64,000 nt of DNA from Apium graveolens (taxonomy: Eukaryota; Streptophyta; Magnoliopsida; Apiales; Apiaceae), in the NCBI RefSeq assembly GCF_009905375.1, contig NC_133657.1:65536219-65600218 (forward strand), given 5' to 3'. Position 1 is the stretch's first letter, and every line of letters begins with the position of its first letter. The notes below the pieces were generated by a model. That model made no database searches, was not told where the DNA came from, and saw only the letters and a program-made list of their open reading frames with translations. Position numbers and translations under genes: made by a program. Shown piece after piece: positions 1-11,159 of the stretch.

Positions 1-1
1 C

Positions 2-3000
2 ATATACTGTGAAGTTGTTGAAGAGATGTGGACAACTGCAACATACAACTCAGCTTATAAGACTATCACTTTCACTATTAAAGGTAAAGAATTCTGTGTT
101 AATAGTGACATTGTTAAAACATGTTTCAAAATTCCTGATAATACTGTAACTTCACCACACACAGACACTGACATTGTTAATATGCTTAACTCCATGGGCT
201 ATGCACTCTCTACTTCTAAATTAAGTGAAATTAGGAGGTTGGGTCTTAGGAAGGAATGGAGTTATTTATGTGATGTAGTTACTAAGGTATTTTCTGGTAA
301 AATCAGTAATTTTGATTCAATTAATATCTCTATGCTTAACATGCTTTACATGCTTGTAACTGATAAATTTTTCAACTTTAGTGATCTTGTTATAATTGAG
401 TTGGGGTGTAAGTTAGGGGAGCTAAATAAGAGGGGTAAAAATATTTACTATGCTAGATTTTTAATGATGATTGCTAACCACCTCTCTGAGGATATTGTGC
501 TTGAGAACCCAACCAACAAATTAGATTGTTGGGTTCAAGAAAGGATAATCATTGCAGATTTGAACAGGGCAATCCATCACAAAGAGGTGTCACTCTTATA
601 TTTTCCTATTATGGAGGCACCTCAGGTAAGTTCATCTGTCTCTACTCTTCCAATCTCACACACTTCTTTGCATTCTAGTGTAACTATGGCAACTGTGTCA
701 TTGACCCAATAGTTGCCTACCCAAGCTGCCAAAACCAAAATTTCAAAAACCAAGACAAAGAAAGCCCCCTCTGGTGTCTCTCAAAAGATACCAGTTGTAA
801 AATCCACCAAACCTAAAGAGGGGAGTGTGAAGGTGGGTAAGAAAAGTGAGGGACAGGGTGAACATCAAGGAAACCCTAAGGATAAGGTTGGAGAGGTGAG
901 TGTTTCCCAGCCTAGCCACACTGCAGTTTCCCAATAAACTGCAGTGCTTAATAAGGATATAAGCTCATTGCTAGTTGCATCCTCCCAAAAGGATGTGACT
1001 ATTGAACAAAGCTCTCAACCAAGAGCATAGGCCAAAAGGGTAAGGGACACAAGCTCACCCCAAACCTATACTAGAAAGAAGAAACCAAAGACCCTTGGGG
1101 ATGCATAGGGTTCACAAACTGTGCAAACTGGTGCTACAGACATAGTCACTGCACCTTCTCAAAGTCAGTTTGATGTGGCTCCAACAAATGTGGAGTCACA
1201 GCCAAAATCTCTAACAATTGAAGCCCCTGAAACACCAAACTCTCCCACACACTCCTTAGATGTTGACATGATAAACACATCACTCCCAAATTCTCCATCT
1301 TTAACTCTCTTGGAGAAGCCAAAAATCCAAGTAAGTGAGCATCATCTTTTAGATGATTTGTTGGCTCACTTGCCATTTCTTTCTGAGATTGGTGAGACAT
1401 CTGTGTCAAAATTTTCATAAATCTGCACAGAGTCTACAATAGTCTCCACTCCAAACTCATTTATTCCTACTCTCTCGATGGATATTGTTCATCCATCGAG
1501 TAGTGATTGTATCCCGACGGATAAGCTTAACAGCAGTTATCCGTCGGATAGTCAAACTGCTAACCCGACGGATATTCCTTATCCGTCGAGTGTCTCTGCA
1601 CAGCTTCAAATTTCATCAATTATCACAAGTGCAGAAGACTTAGTGGTAGTGCAGTCACTCCTAGGATTGAGGGAAGGGAGTGAAATGAGTGAGAGTCTGG
1701 GTTGCTCCCAGGAAAAAGGAGAGAAAAAGAGTGAACAAATGCAATCCATTTTTTCAGGATTGGCAAAAATGAGTGTGAGGAGTCCCACCTTAGATGGTGA
1801 AGGTGAGGGTGTGAGGGTGGGGAGCCAAGGTGAGACCTTGATGCAACAAAAGAGAGATCAAGAGAGAAATGCAGGTACATGAGTGATAAGGATGGAAACC
1901 ATTGCAAGTGAGTCAATGAGTGTTAATGATGTAGAAAGGAAAAGGCTATTTCAGCAAGAATATGAAGCTGTTATAGATTCCATTTCCCTGGATGCTGAGA
2001 CATTTACTCACCCTGTAATAGCTTACCAAACTCTAGCTGTACAGGGCAATGATGAGGCTGAAAGATTGCTGAATTTGGTGCATACAACAAAATCTTTACA
2101 AAGAGCAAATGATGCAATCACTGCTATGCCTTCCAATATTGGCAGTGATTTGGAACTGGATGAGACTTCTTTTGGGGATGATGATGATGATGATAAGGAA
2201 GATAGCATGGACATAGGGGGAGATGCAAATATTCCTTCCTGGATGCTCACAAAAGAATGCTCCTACTCACATCTCCAATCAACACTTTTCAAGCTGATTC
2301 ATGACACCCAAGCTACCATTCAGGCATCTTCCAATGCTAGCACAAAGCAACTACTCAAAGCACATCTTGAAGCACTCCAGCTGCATAAGATTCAAGCCCT
2401 CCAACACAGTCAGAGTGTGGATGCCATCAAGCAGGAAATTTTTGAAGTCAAGCAGGATGTTATAAAAAGGATGGATGCTAGACTCCCTGCAACCACCATG
2501 ACTGAAATTGCTCACAAACTAAGGAAGTAGGCTGATTTAAACAGGAAAGTTGAGGCTATGGACTCAAGACTATCTGCTGTAGAGAAGTCAATGGCCAAGA
2601 TACTAAATAATCAAGAAGCTCAAACTGCATTACTCCAACAACTGGTGGCAGCTCAACTCCCTCCCACACAACTTGATGATAACAAAAAGGGGGAGAAAGG
2701 ATCAAGTGAGGGGGAGAAACAACTTAACATTTAAGTCAGTAAAGTAATTGTGCCTACAATTGCTTTCACCAAGCCACCAACAAGAAACAGTATTGGTCTC
2801 ATAAATGAAGCAGCAACCACATTGAGAGCAGCTGAGAAGAAGCAGTTGAGTCCAATCAACTGGGAGAAAATAGATGAGGATATATAAAAGAGATTTGGGT
2901 TAGTAAAGAAGCCAGAAAAATCAGTCATTCATCACTCTCAAGTCAGGAAAATATCTGTGAATGAAATGAGCATGAAGAATCTGGAAAGAGGACAACCATC

Positions 3001-4345
3001 CTGCATCAAGTCTCCAAAGGCTAAGCTAATTTTGAAGCCAAGGGTGAACTATCCAAAATCTTCACTAAAGAACCCCTTGGACACAGTGTATGAGACACCA
3101 AAGCCTGATGAAAAGAAGCTGTTGGCCAGGTCCATAGCATTCTACAAGGATCCAGCTGATTCAACATTAAAAAGAATTGCTAAAGTTTTTAGAAATGGTA
3201 AAGAAATTTGTGTGGTGGTTGGACACCCTCAATTTGCTGAAGCAAAAAGAGAAGAAAAGGAAAGATTGAAGCAAGAAAAGAAGCAAGCTACTTTAGATGC
3301 TAAAAAGGTCAAACAAAAGAAGGATCAAGCTGCTATCTTGGCCAAGCTACAAGCTGTGAAACCTACACAACAAGTTTCTGCACAACCATCTGAAACAGTT
3401 GAATCTCAAGATCAAGTAATGCAAAATGAACCTCCACAGACAAAGAAGCCAAGGTACAAGCAAAGAATAAAGAGAAAGTTGGATTTCAGTGATGAGGAGA
3501 TGGAAGGGTACTTTCCCAAAGAGTCTACATCTGCAACAACTCAAACATTCATGCCCTTTGTGGCACTTGGAGAATTCAAGATTGATCCATCCAAGAACTT
3601 TCATGGTGAACCTATCATTCCAAAGGATGAGCCAATAGACTGGGATAGTCTACCAATACCTGAACTCAATCTACCTCAATTCATGAAACCAAAGAAGACA
3701 AAGACCAGAGCAGTCAAGAAAGTGAAGCCCTCAACTCTCAGATCCAAATCCCTAACCAAATCTCAAACCAAAATCAACAAAGGAGACATCATGTACATCT
3801 GTGACATCAAGGAATTCTCAGATTTAAACCTCTATCTAGATGAACTGGAAGAAGTTAGAGGGATTGATGCTTATAGGAATCTACCTGAAAGGTTAGTATT
3901 CAAGTACAAGGGAGGAAAAGAGATACAGTGGCTACATCACAGGATCCTTCAAGAAAGCCAATTTGTACTGATAAAGGTTTATTCATCCTTCAAGAAGAAC
4001 TTTGGATTCAATGTGACAACTAGAAGACCTGTTCTAAAGATTGAAGAACTGAGGAGTATTAGAGCTAAATATGCACTCCCAAAGACTCTAATTATTCCTT
4101 ACACAGGGAGTAGAGTATATCTAAGGCCCTACTGACTGATGGAATTCATGGATGATAAAGGAGTTAGAAGATTCTTCAGATTAGAAGACCAATTGAGCAT
4201 CTCTAGCAATGAGACTCTTTTGGAAATGCAAGAAATGTTAAATCTCTCAGAATCTGATGAACTGGAATTCCACAAACAGCTCCAAAATCAGATAGAAGAA
4301 AACAACAGAAAGCTTGGAAAGAGATCCAGATCTTCAAGGAAATAG
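2..4345 (+). pseudogene. Extra post-pol ORF of element A, ten in-frame stops
   Basis: One reading frame of about 1,448 codons runs through the interval without a frameshift; it is open at the window edge. It is broken by stops at 710, 935, 1028, 1106, 1418, 1880, 2528, 2732, 2885 and 4133; the natural stop is probably 4343. The first ~190 codons look folded and helical (GKEFCVNSDIVKTCFKIPDN, RKEWSYLCDVV) and share spacing with the same ORF in element B. They resemble the plant transposon-protein domain found in many plant repeats (from memory; needs a profile search). The middle is low complexity (Ser/Thr/Pro) with an Asp run near 2180. Next come coiled-coil-like helices (2270-2700, NNQEAQ and KKGEK motifs shared with B and C). 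A Lys-rich part and a globular C-terminus (3780-4345) follow. No signal peptide or membrane segment is seen, so 'envelope-like' is a poor label. Confidence 0.75.
1472..1592. repeat. CCGACGGAT motif cluster 1, coding
   Basis: Six copies of a 9-10 base motif, CCGACGGAT or its complement ATCCGTCGG/ATCCATCGAG, lie within 120 bases of the extra ORF of element A. In frame they encode Pro-Thr-Asp and Tyr-Pro-Ser-Ser repeats. The same motif recurs in the LTR of this element. Confidence 0.8.
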
Positions 4346-4518
4346 ATTAATCTGCTCAGGCTAGAGGAGCACCTTGAAAATGATTGTGAGCAAATCTTTT
4401 TACATCTTATTAATTGAAGCACTTTACAGTTTTATCTACGTCCATTTAAATTTGTATTTTTAGGGTGTTTTGTTATCATCAAGTTTCTCTTAATTTATGG
4501 CTATATTCTAGTAGACAT

Positions 4519-4532
4519 AAATTGGGGGAGAT
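4519..4532 (+). other. Polypurine tract of element A
   Basis: A run containing TTGGGGGAGAT directly precedes the TGTTGTGG start of the LTR. This is the expected plus-strand priming site of a copia element. The same tract precedes the 3' LTRs of B and, in complement, C. Confidence 0.8.
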
Positions 4533-4610
4533 TGTTGTGGATATGCTGTGAACTTGATGATTTCATTAACAAAACACCTTAGTATATTAAACTTAGTGAA
4601 AAATGTAGCA

Positions 4611-4690
4611 CTCGACGGATAAGGAATATAGTCCTGACGGATGACTCAATATAGTCCCGACGGATGATAATTTATTATCCATCGAGTGAG
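4611..4690. repeat. CCGACGGAT motif cluster 2, LTR
   Basis: Four copies of the motif (CTCGACGGAT, CTGACGGAT, CCCGACGGAT and complement ATCCATCGAG) occur in 80 bases near the start of the LTR, upstream of the TATA-like box. Confidence 0.8.
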
Positions 4691-4865
4691 TAGCTTATGT
4701 AACAATAAATCTGTAGCATATATCTGCATACACCTTTGTTTAGATTCTGTAGTAGCATATAAGTCATGTTGACTTTAATTAGATATGCGGAATAGGTTGA
4801 TTAATTGTACATTGATGATGTCTTGTAATTCTGCATAAATGAAATGAAGTCAAGTGCTAAATAGC

Positions 4866-4996
4866 TACCCGACGGATAATCAACAATGTTACTCGATGGA
4901 TGATCAACAAGGCAACCCGACGGATGATCATGTACCCGATGAATAATCAATTCAAACATCTGTTGACAGTGACAACACAGCCACATGCGTCGAGTG
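4866..4996. repeat. CCGACGGAT motif cluster 3, LTR
   Basis: Two exact copies (CCCGACGGAT) and three degenerate ones (CTCGATGGAT, CCCGATGAAT, GCGTCGAG) occur in 130 bases of the LTR, about 200-300 bases upstream of the TATA-like box. Confidence 0.75.
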
Positions 4997-5176
4997 TATG
5001 CAAAAAGGAATGTGGAAGCCTAATCAACTGGGTTTTTGAGAACAAAGAAGCATTGCCATTTCCATTCTATTATGTAGATATTCATAGATGCTGGAATAGA
5101 GTAATGAAGTAGCATAGTATTAGACTCGATAGGTTTTGTTTTATTATCTTGTCTTATTACTGTGTAATCTTGGTGA

Positions 5177-5186
5177 TATATATAAA
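5177..5186 (+). promoter_or_regulatory. TATA-like box in LTR A
   Basis: TATATATAAA followed by CCAAGAG sits about 390 bases before the LTR end. This position suits the U3/R boundary, with transcription starting about 30 bases downstream. Inferred from sequence only. Confidence 0.5.
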
Positions 5187-5573
5187 CCAAGAGTAGCAAT
5201 TAGAACAAGAAGAAGACTAAGCAAGAAAATTCTCAGAGAAACATTTGTAAGCTGTATCTTTAGCATTTCTCTGTAAGTTTTAGTTGTTCTTATTTGTAAG
5301 CAGCTGTGAGCTATTTAAGCTTCACAGAGCTTTCCCTATCTCTCTATATATATATATATCTGGTGGAACTTTCTAATCCACTAGAAAGTTTTAAAGACTT
5401 GTATTTTTATTACTTTGTGTTTTGATTCTTATTTAACTTGTTATTCCGTACTTTGCAAATCAAAACACTGTCATATATATTTTAAGTTAGAACATTTTAT
5501 ATTTTTGAAAAAGGTTCAAGAGTTCCATTCAACCCCCCTTCTGTAATTCTTGTTGCATTGTTAGGGACTAACA

Positions 5574-5792
5574 TTAAGGTTTATACTATATGTGTTATCA
5601 TTATCAAGAAGATTATACATTGTAACCTAGCAGCTCTTAGTGATATTTGTTCATCACTGAGAGAGAACAACATTTCTTATTGTAATAGAGTTTATTCAAT
5701 ATACTTGATCTTTGTTACATACTTGTGTTAAATCGATTTGATTGTATTAACACTGTATTTAACCCCCTTCTATAGTGTTGTGTGACCTAACA
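5574..5792 (+). repeat. 5' LTR of element B, 3' part only
   Basis: About 216 bases match the last part of the 3' LTR (43469-43684) with about 7 differences, ending GTGACCTAACA just before the primer site. The upstream part is missing or lies left of nested element A. Confidence 0.85.
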
Positions 5793-5794
5793 AT

Positions 5795-5806
5795 TGGTAT
5801 CAGAGC
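5795..5806 (+). other. Primer-binding site of element B
   Basis: TGGTATCAGAGC, two bases after the LTR end, is complementary to the 3' end of plant initiator-Met tRNA, the usual primer for plant copia elements. Confidence 0.9.
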
Positions 5807-5845
5807 TTATCTGTTAACACACATACAGTAAAGATCCAAACAATC

Positions 5846-8190
5846 ATGTCTGAAGAAGCACAAACTCCAACCAAGCCCACCAAAACTGAAGAAACTCAAA
5901 AGACTCAAACCCACAGTCGATATGAGACTATTAGGGTTCCCATACTGAGACCTTCTGAGTATCCCATATGGAAAGTGAAGATGACTATGTTTCTGGAAGC
6001 TACAGATCTAGAATACCTTGACAGAATTAATGAAGGACCATATAAGCCTACCAAGCTCTCTGTTGTAGTTGCTGATCAACCAGCAAAGACCATACCAAAG
6101 GAGAAATGTGAGTACACAGCTGAAGACATCTCATCTATTGCCAAGGATGCAAGGGTAAGGCATTTGCTGCATAGTTTCATTGATAATGTCATGTCAAACA
6201 GGGTAATTAATTACAAAACTGCAAAGGAGATATGGGATGCTTTGCAAACAAGATGCAAGGGAACTGATGCAATCAAGAAGAACAGGAAGACTATACTCAC
6301 TCAAGAGTATGAGCACTTTGACTCAAAAGCTGATGAGTCATTAACTGATTTATATGACAGGTTTGCCAAACTCTTGAATAATCTGTCACTGGTGGACAAG
6401 GAATATGATCTTGAAGATTCAAATCTAAAATTCCTTTTAGCTCTTCCTGAAAGTTGGGATTTGAAGTCTACTACCATAGAGACAACTATGATCTTACTGA
6501 AACTACTCTTGATGAAATTTATGGTATGCTCGAGACTCATGAACTTGAGATGGATCAAAGGAGCAAGAAGCATGGAAGAAAGTCAAGGACAGTTGCTCTT
6601 AAGGCTGAGGAGGAATCTCCTAAAATGGCTGCCTCAAAAAGGGGCAAAGGAAAGGCTCTCATCATATAGTCTGATTCAGCGTCATTATATTCTGATGATG
6701 ATGATTCAGAAACTGAAAGTTTACCTGAGATGGATGATGATGAAGAGATGATGAAATTGTGTGCTCTTATGGTGAAGGGTATCACAAAGATAGCCTACAG
6801 GAAATTCAGAAAAGGCAAGAAGTTTTCCAGGAAAAGTGAAAGTTCTGATAAGAAAGGGTTCAGAAAGTCTGAAGGTAAAGGAAAGTCTGACAGAGGAGAC
6901 AACTTAAATGTCAAATGCTACAATTGTGGTGAAAGAGGCCACATATCTCCTGACTGCAAGAAAGGAAAAAGTGACAAAGGCAAGGCACTTGTCACAAAGA
7001 AGAAAAGATGGACAAACACTTCAGATTCTGAACATGAGGTGAACTATGCCCTGATGGCAAATGCTGACAACAGCCCTGAAACTGCTGAATTGAAGGTACC
7101 TCAAACAACTTATGCCTTTCATACTGATGATATTACTGAGTTGAGATCGTATCTTAATACCATGTTTATTAGTTATAGAGATCAGACTTTAACATGTGAA
7201 AGATTAACATCTAAAAATCTTGCTTATAAAAAGAGAAATGATTATTTAGAAAAGGAGTTAGTTTTTCTTCATCAAACTAAGAAAGAAAAAGATGATGCTT
7301 TATATGTTAGAGATGAAGTGTTAAAATTGAATGAATCTCTAAAAGATGACTTAGAAAAGGAAAGAGAGATTATCATAACTTGGACTAACTCTGGCAGAAC
7401 AACTCAGAATTTATTAAGTAGTGGAAACTGGAAAGAGGGCTTAGGTTATGGAGATGATAAAAGTGAAAAAGGAACTGAACAAATTGAGCCAATTGTTGTT
7501 AAACAGGCTGCTAAACCAAAGGTAAATCCTGTTAAGTTTGTAGCAAAAACTGTAAACTCTGATTCTGAAAAGATGAAAGAGTCTGTGACAGAAGTGAAGG
7601 ATAAGTCAACTTCTGACAAATTAGAACAGGATAAACCAGTTGAAGTAAACATAGGCTTAATGACAAAGAAGCAGCTTAAGCATAAGATGAAAGAGATTAG
7701 GAATGTCAACAAGGTAAAGGAAGCTAGGAAAAATAGGAATGGAAAGGAAGGTGTGAATAAAAGCAATAATTATATGCCTGTTCCTAATGCTCCTAGAAAG
7801 AAATGCTATAAATGTGGAAAATCTAACCATCTTGCTTCTTTTTGCAGGAAAAATAAAGATATAAACTCTTTACCTCCTAGTTCAGGAGTTAAGAGTCATT
7901 TTGTTAGGTTTAAACCACAAAATCCTTGTTTTCATTGTGGTAGTTTATGACATTCCATTTATACCTGTAAGAAATATCATATTCTGTACTATGATTATTA
8001 TCAAATAAAACCTTCTTTGAAGAAAGTTAATTTAATTCCTTCTAGTGTAAAGTATGATGCAAAGTCTGATATAAACTCTAATAAACAACATGTTAACATA
8101 AACTCTGAAATGAAATCCGCTGCAAATGCTAACAAACTTAAAAAGGCCAAAGGATCCAAGCAAGTCTGGGTCCTTAAAACTAACCATTAG
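5846..8190 (+). pseudogene. gag: gag of element B, broken
   Basis: Nucleocapsid precursor that packages element RNA. The ATG at 5846 opens MSEEAQTPTKPTKTEE and matches the gag start of element C (62098). The N-terminal copia gag (UBN2-like) part runs to about 6460, with YPIWKVKMTMFLEA and TAKEIWDALQTRCKG. Frameshifts near 6465 and a TAG near 6667 break it. A Lys/Ser-rich linker is followed by CCHC knuckle 1 (CYNCGERGHISPDC, near 6916-6957), a long heptad-like helix (7190-7380), knuckle 2 (CYKCGKSNHLASFC, near 7804-7845) and a third partial knuckle (CFHCGSL then a TGA at about 7948, likely a former Trp). The frame then runs to TAG at 8188, a stop that C shares. It is non-functional as it stands. 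Confidence 0.9.
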
Positions 8191-8210
8191 TGGTCTTTGT
8201 GATTGCAGGG
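8178..8210 (+). promoter_or_regulatory. gag/pol junction with splice-acceptor-like sequence
   Basis: Between the gag stop and the protease the sequence reads CTAAC, then 23 bases, then TTGCAG and GGCAAC. It contains two in-frame stops (TAG 8188, TGA 8200). CTAAC fits a plant branch point, and TTGCAG/G fits a 3' splice site at a suitable distance. Element C has the same arrangement at 59980-60010. Whether pol is reached by splicing or readthrough cannot be decided here. Confidence 0.4.
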
Positions 8211-8592
8211 CAACAGGAAAAACATCCTAGTGCTGGACAGTGGATGTTCGGGACATATGACTGGAAATAAAGCCCTGCTATCAGACTTTGTGGAGAAAGC
8301 TGGCCTAGGAGTTTCTTATGGAGATGGAAACCTGGGAAAAACTCTGGGATATGGAAATATCAATCTTGGGAATGTCATCATTGAAACAGTAGCTCTTGTC
8401 TCAGGACTTAAACACAATCTACTAAGTGTAATTCAAATATATGACAGAGGTTATCATGTGGATTTCTTTAAAGAACACTGTGAAGTTGTAAGCAATTCTA
8501 CAGGCAAAGTGATGCTGAAAGGTTACAAGCATGGTAACATTATGAAGCCAGACTTTCAACAAGTTCTGATGGTTCTGCAATCTATCTGTTGA
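8203..8592 (+). pseudogene. Copia aspartic protease of element B
   Basis: It would process the gag-pol polyprotein. The catalytic motif LDSGCSGHMTG is seen at about 8231-8263, followed by the copia-typical SYGDGN, LGNVIIE and SGLKHNLLSV segments. The downstream part (HVDFFKEHCEVV) is in frame, then a frameshift around 8540 leads to a stop at 8590. Element C has the same region without the frameshift. Confidence 0.85.
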
Positions 8593-9667
8593 GTAGAGCA
8601 TCAATTGAAGAAAGCTGGAATTGGCACAAAAGACTCTCTCATTTAAATTTCAACATAAATGAGCTTATAAAGAAAGATCTTGTAAGAGGATTGCCAAAAT
8701 CAATATTTGCTCCTGATGGCCTTTGTGATTCATGTCAAAAGGCAAAACAAAGAAAATCTTCTTTCAAGAGCAAAACTGAATCCTCAATTCTTGAGCCTTA
8801 TCATCTACTCTAACTGATCATGTCAGACAGCTGGATAAGTTGGTCAATGATTCTGTTAAAATAATAAGAAGTGATAATGGCACTGAGTTCAAAAATTCAA
8901 TCATGGAAGAGTTCTGCAAAGAGCATGGAATTAACAGGAATTTTCTGCACCTGGAACTCCACAACAAAATGGAGTTGTAGAAAGAAAGAACAAGACTCTC
9001 ATTGAAGCTACACGAACAATGCTTGATGAAGCAAAGCTACCAACCTACTTTTGGGCTGAAGCTGTGTAGACTGCTTGTTTTACACAGAATGCTACACTCA
9101 TAAACAAGTGTTTTGATCTTAAGACTCATCCTAAACAACTGTCAAAATTTGATCTAAAAGCTGATGAAGGAATTTTTGTTGGATATCCACTTTCCACAAA
9201 AGCCTTCAGAGTCTATAATTTAAGAACTAGAGTTGTCATGGAATCTATCAATGTATCTTTGATGATAAGATGATTACTGGACTTGAAGATTTCAATGATC
9301 ATGATCAGCTGAGATTTGAAAATGAAGATTTAAATTATGATTCTGTAAATTCTGATGACTTAAACTCTGGTCCTGTAAGTTCTGACGGGTTAAGTTCTGA
9401 TGTAATTGAAACTGTGGTAACAACTCCAAAGGAAAATGCACCCGTCCAGGGGGAGCAAGCTGAAGAACCTACCACAACTCAAGACTCTCAAGAAGTATCA
9501 GAACCTGTCACTGGCTCTTCAAGTTCTGATTTATAAAGTTCTAATGAGCCAAATTCTGATAATTCTGCAAACTCTGATACTTCAAATCCTGATGGATCCA
9601 ACTCAAATTCTGAAGTGTCAGAGAGGATAACTACAGGGGAGCATCAGAAAATGCTGATGGAGACAGC
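8589..9667 (+). pseudogene. Copia integrase of element B, with deletions
   Basis: The GAG-pre-integrase zinc region (ESWNWHKRLSHLNF, CDSCQKAKQRKS) occupies 8600-8760. About 140 bases are missing near 8812 relative to element C, which removes the first catalytic Asp (the HVDLFGP segment in C). The second Asp (RSDNGTEF, ~8865) and the Glu region (VVERKN, ~8975) can be traced across frameshifts. A second deletion of 75 bases lies at ~9105. The C-terminal hinge (9300-9640) is a Ser/Asn/Asp-rich repeat encoded by AATTCTGAT units. The integrase could not be active. Confidence 0.85.
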
Positions 9668-10792
9668 ATGGATCATGGGGGAGGATCCAGTTCTAGAGAA
9701 CAACTTCCATCTGTAAGAAAGTGGACTAAATCACATACACCTGACTTGATAATTGGAGATCCTGAAGCAGGTGTCAGAACTAGAACTGCAACATCAAAAG
9801 AATGTCTCTATCATTCTTTTCTATCTCAGACTGAACCAAAGATAGTGGAAGAAGCTCTTCAAGATGCTGATTGGGTGCAAGCAATGCAGGAAGAGTTAAA
9901 TAAATTTGAAAGAAATAAAGTCTGGACCCTAGTGCCAAGACCAAAGAACAGATCCATTGTTGGCAAAAAATGGGTGTTCAGAAACAAAACTGACAGTGAT
10001 GGCATAATTACAAGGAACAAAGCAATGTTGGTTGCTAAAGGCTACTCTCAACATGAGGGTATTGATTATGATGAAACATTTGCACCAGTTGCTAGATTGG
10101 AAGCCATAAGAATCTTTTTGGCTTATGCTGCTCACAAAAAGTTTAAAGTCTTTCAAATGGATGTGAAAAGTGCTTTTCTCAATGGAGAATTGGAAGAAGA
10201 GGTATATGTTGAACAACCCCAGGATTTGAAGATCCAAAATTTCTAAATCATGTCTACAGATTAGACAAAGCACTTTATAGCCTTTAAGCAAGCTCCAAGA
10301 GCATGGTATGAGACTTTAGCTCAATTCCTTCTGGAAAGTGGATTTCACAAAGGCACAATTGATAAAACACTGTTCTACCTCAACCATGGAAATGACTTAC
10401 TTTTGGTACATATATATGTTGATGATATCATATTTGGTTCTACAAATGCCAAACTCTGTGAAAGGTTTGCAAAGCTAATCCAGTCAAGATATCAAATGAG
10501 TATGATGGGAGAACTTAGTTATTAAATGGGACTTTAAGTCAAGCAAAATGAAGAAGGTACTTTTATCTGTCAATCTAAGTACACCAGAAATTTACTCAAG
10601 AAATTTGGAATGCAAGACAGTTCAACTGCATCCACTCCCATGGCCACTGGAACCAAGTTAGATAAAGATACTGGTTCATCAGTGGATATTACTAACTACA
10701 GAGGTATGATTGGCTCTTTACTCTATTTAACTGTAAGTAGACCTGATATCATGTATGCTACCTGTCTTTGTGAAGATTTCAGGCTGATCTAA
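9668..10792 (+). pseudogene. Copia reverse transcriptase of element B
   Basis: Reverse transcriptase of the Ty1/copia type. Recognisable blocks are [77 protein letters not shown] and the catalytic [10 protein letters not shown] (~10410). A frameshift at ~10220 ends the first part ([11 protein letters not shown]). Stops near 10523 and 10532 and a rearranged stretch near 10770-10790 follow. The later parts (SKYTRNLLKKFGMQD, SRPDIMYATCLC) match element C. Confidence 0.9.
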
Positions 10793-10812
10793 GAGAACCT
10801 CATCTAATAGCT

Positions 10813-11159
10813 GTGAAAAGAATTTTCAAGTACCTCAAGGGTACAGCTGATCTAGGATTGTGGTATCCTAGAGAATCAGACTTTAAGCTAATAGGTTACT
10901 CAGATGCAGATTTTGCAGGATGCAAAATAGACAGGAAAAGCATAAGTGGAAGCTGCCAATTTCTTGGAGGCAGATTGGTTTCTTGGTTTAGCAAGAAACT
11001 GAAATCAATTTCCACATCAACTGTAGAAGCCGAATATATTGCTGCAGGAAGCTATTGTGCACAGATTCTTTGGATGAAGAATCAGTTACTGGATTATGGG
11101 TTAGAATTTTCTAAAATACCTATTTACTGTGATAATCAAAGTGTTATTGCTATGACAGG
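10813..11159 (+). pseudogene. Copia RNase H of element B, first part
   Basis: RNase H removes RNA from the RNA/DNA hybrid. The frame reads MKRIFKYLKGTADLGLW, GYSDADFAGCKIDRKS, STSTVEAEYIAAGS, then YCDNQSVIAMT, which is cut by gypsy element G1 at 11160. The open frame seems to continue into the G1 LTR, but that tail is an artefact of the insertion. The missing C-terminus resumes at 24007. Confidence 0.9.

Larger units (their letters stand above)
1..5573 (+). mobile_element. Copia element A (SIRE/Maximus-like), 3' portion
   Basis: This is the right-hand part of a Ty1/copia retrotransposon whose gag-pol lies left of the window. It holds the extra ORF that follows pol, a purine tract (4519-4532) and a 3' LTR that begins TGTTGTGG and ends GGGACTAACA. 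Immediately right of the LTR, sequence matching the 3' part of element B's LTR begins, so A appears to be nested in B's 5' LTR. The left end and the target-site duplication cannot be seen; TTAAG at 5574-5578 would be the right copy. Confidence 0.8.
4533..5573 (+). repeat. 3' LTR of element A (1041 bp)
   Basis: It begins TGTTGTGGATATG after the purine tract and ends CTAACA. It carries two clusters of the CCGACGGAT motif, a TATA-like box near 5177 and a (TA)n run near 5345. It does not resemble the 546-621 bp LTRs of B and C except at the terminal bases, so A is a different family. The mate LTR lies outside the window. Confidence 0.8.

Noticed and set aside
2179..2196. (GAT)n run as a regulatory microsatellite
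   Set aside because: It lies in frame in the extra ORF and codes an Asp run, a common feature of acidic linkers.
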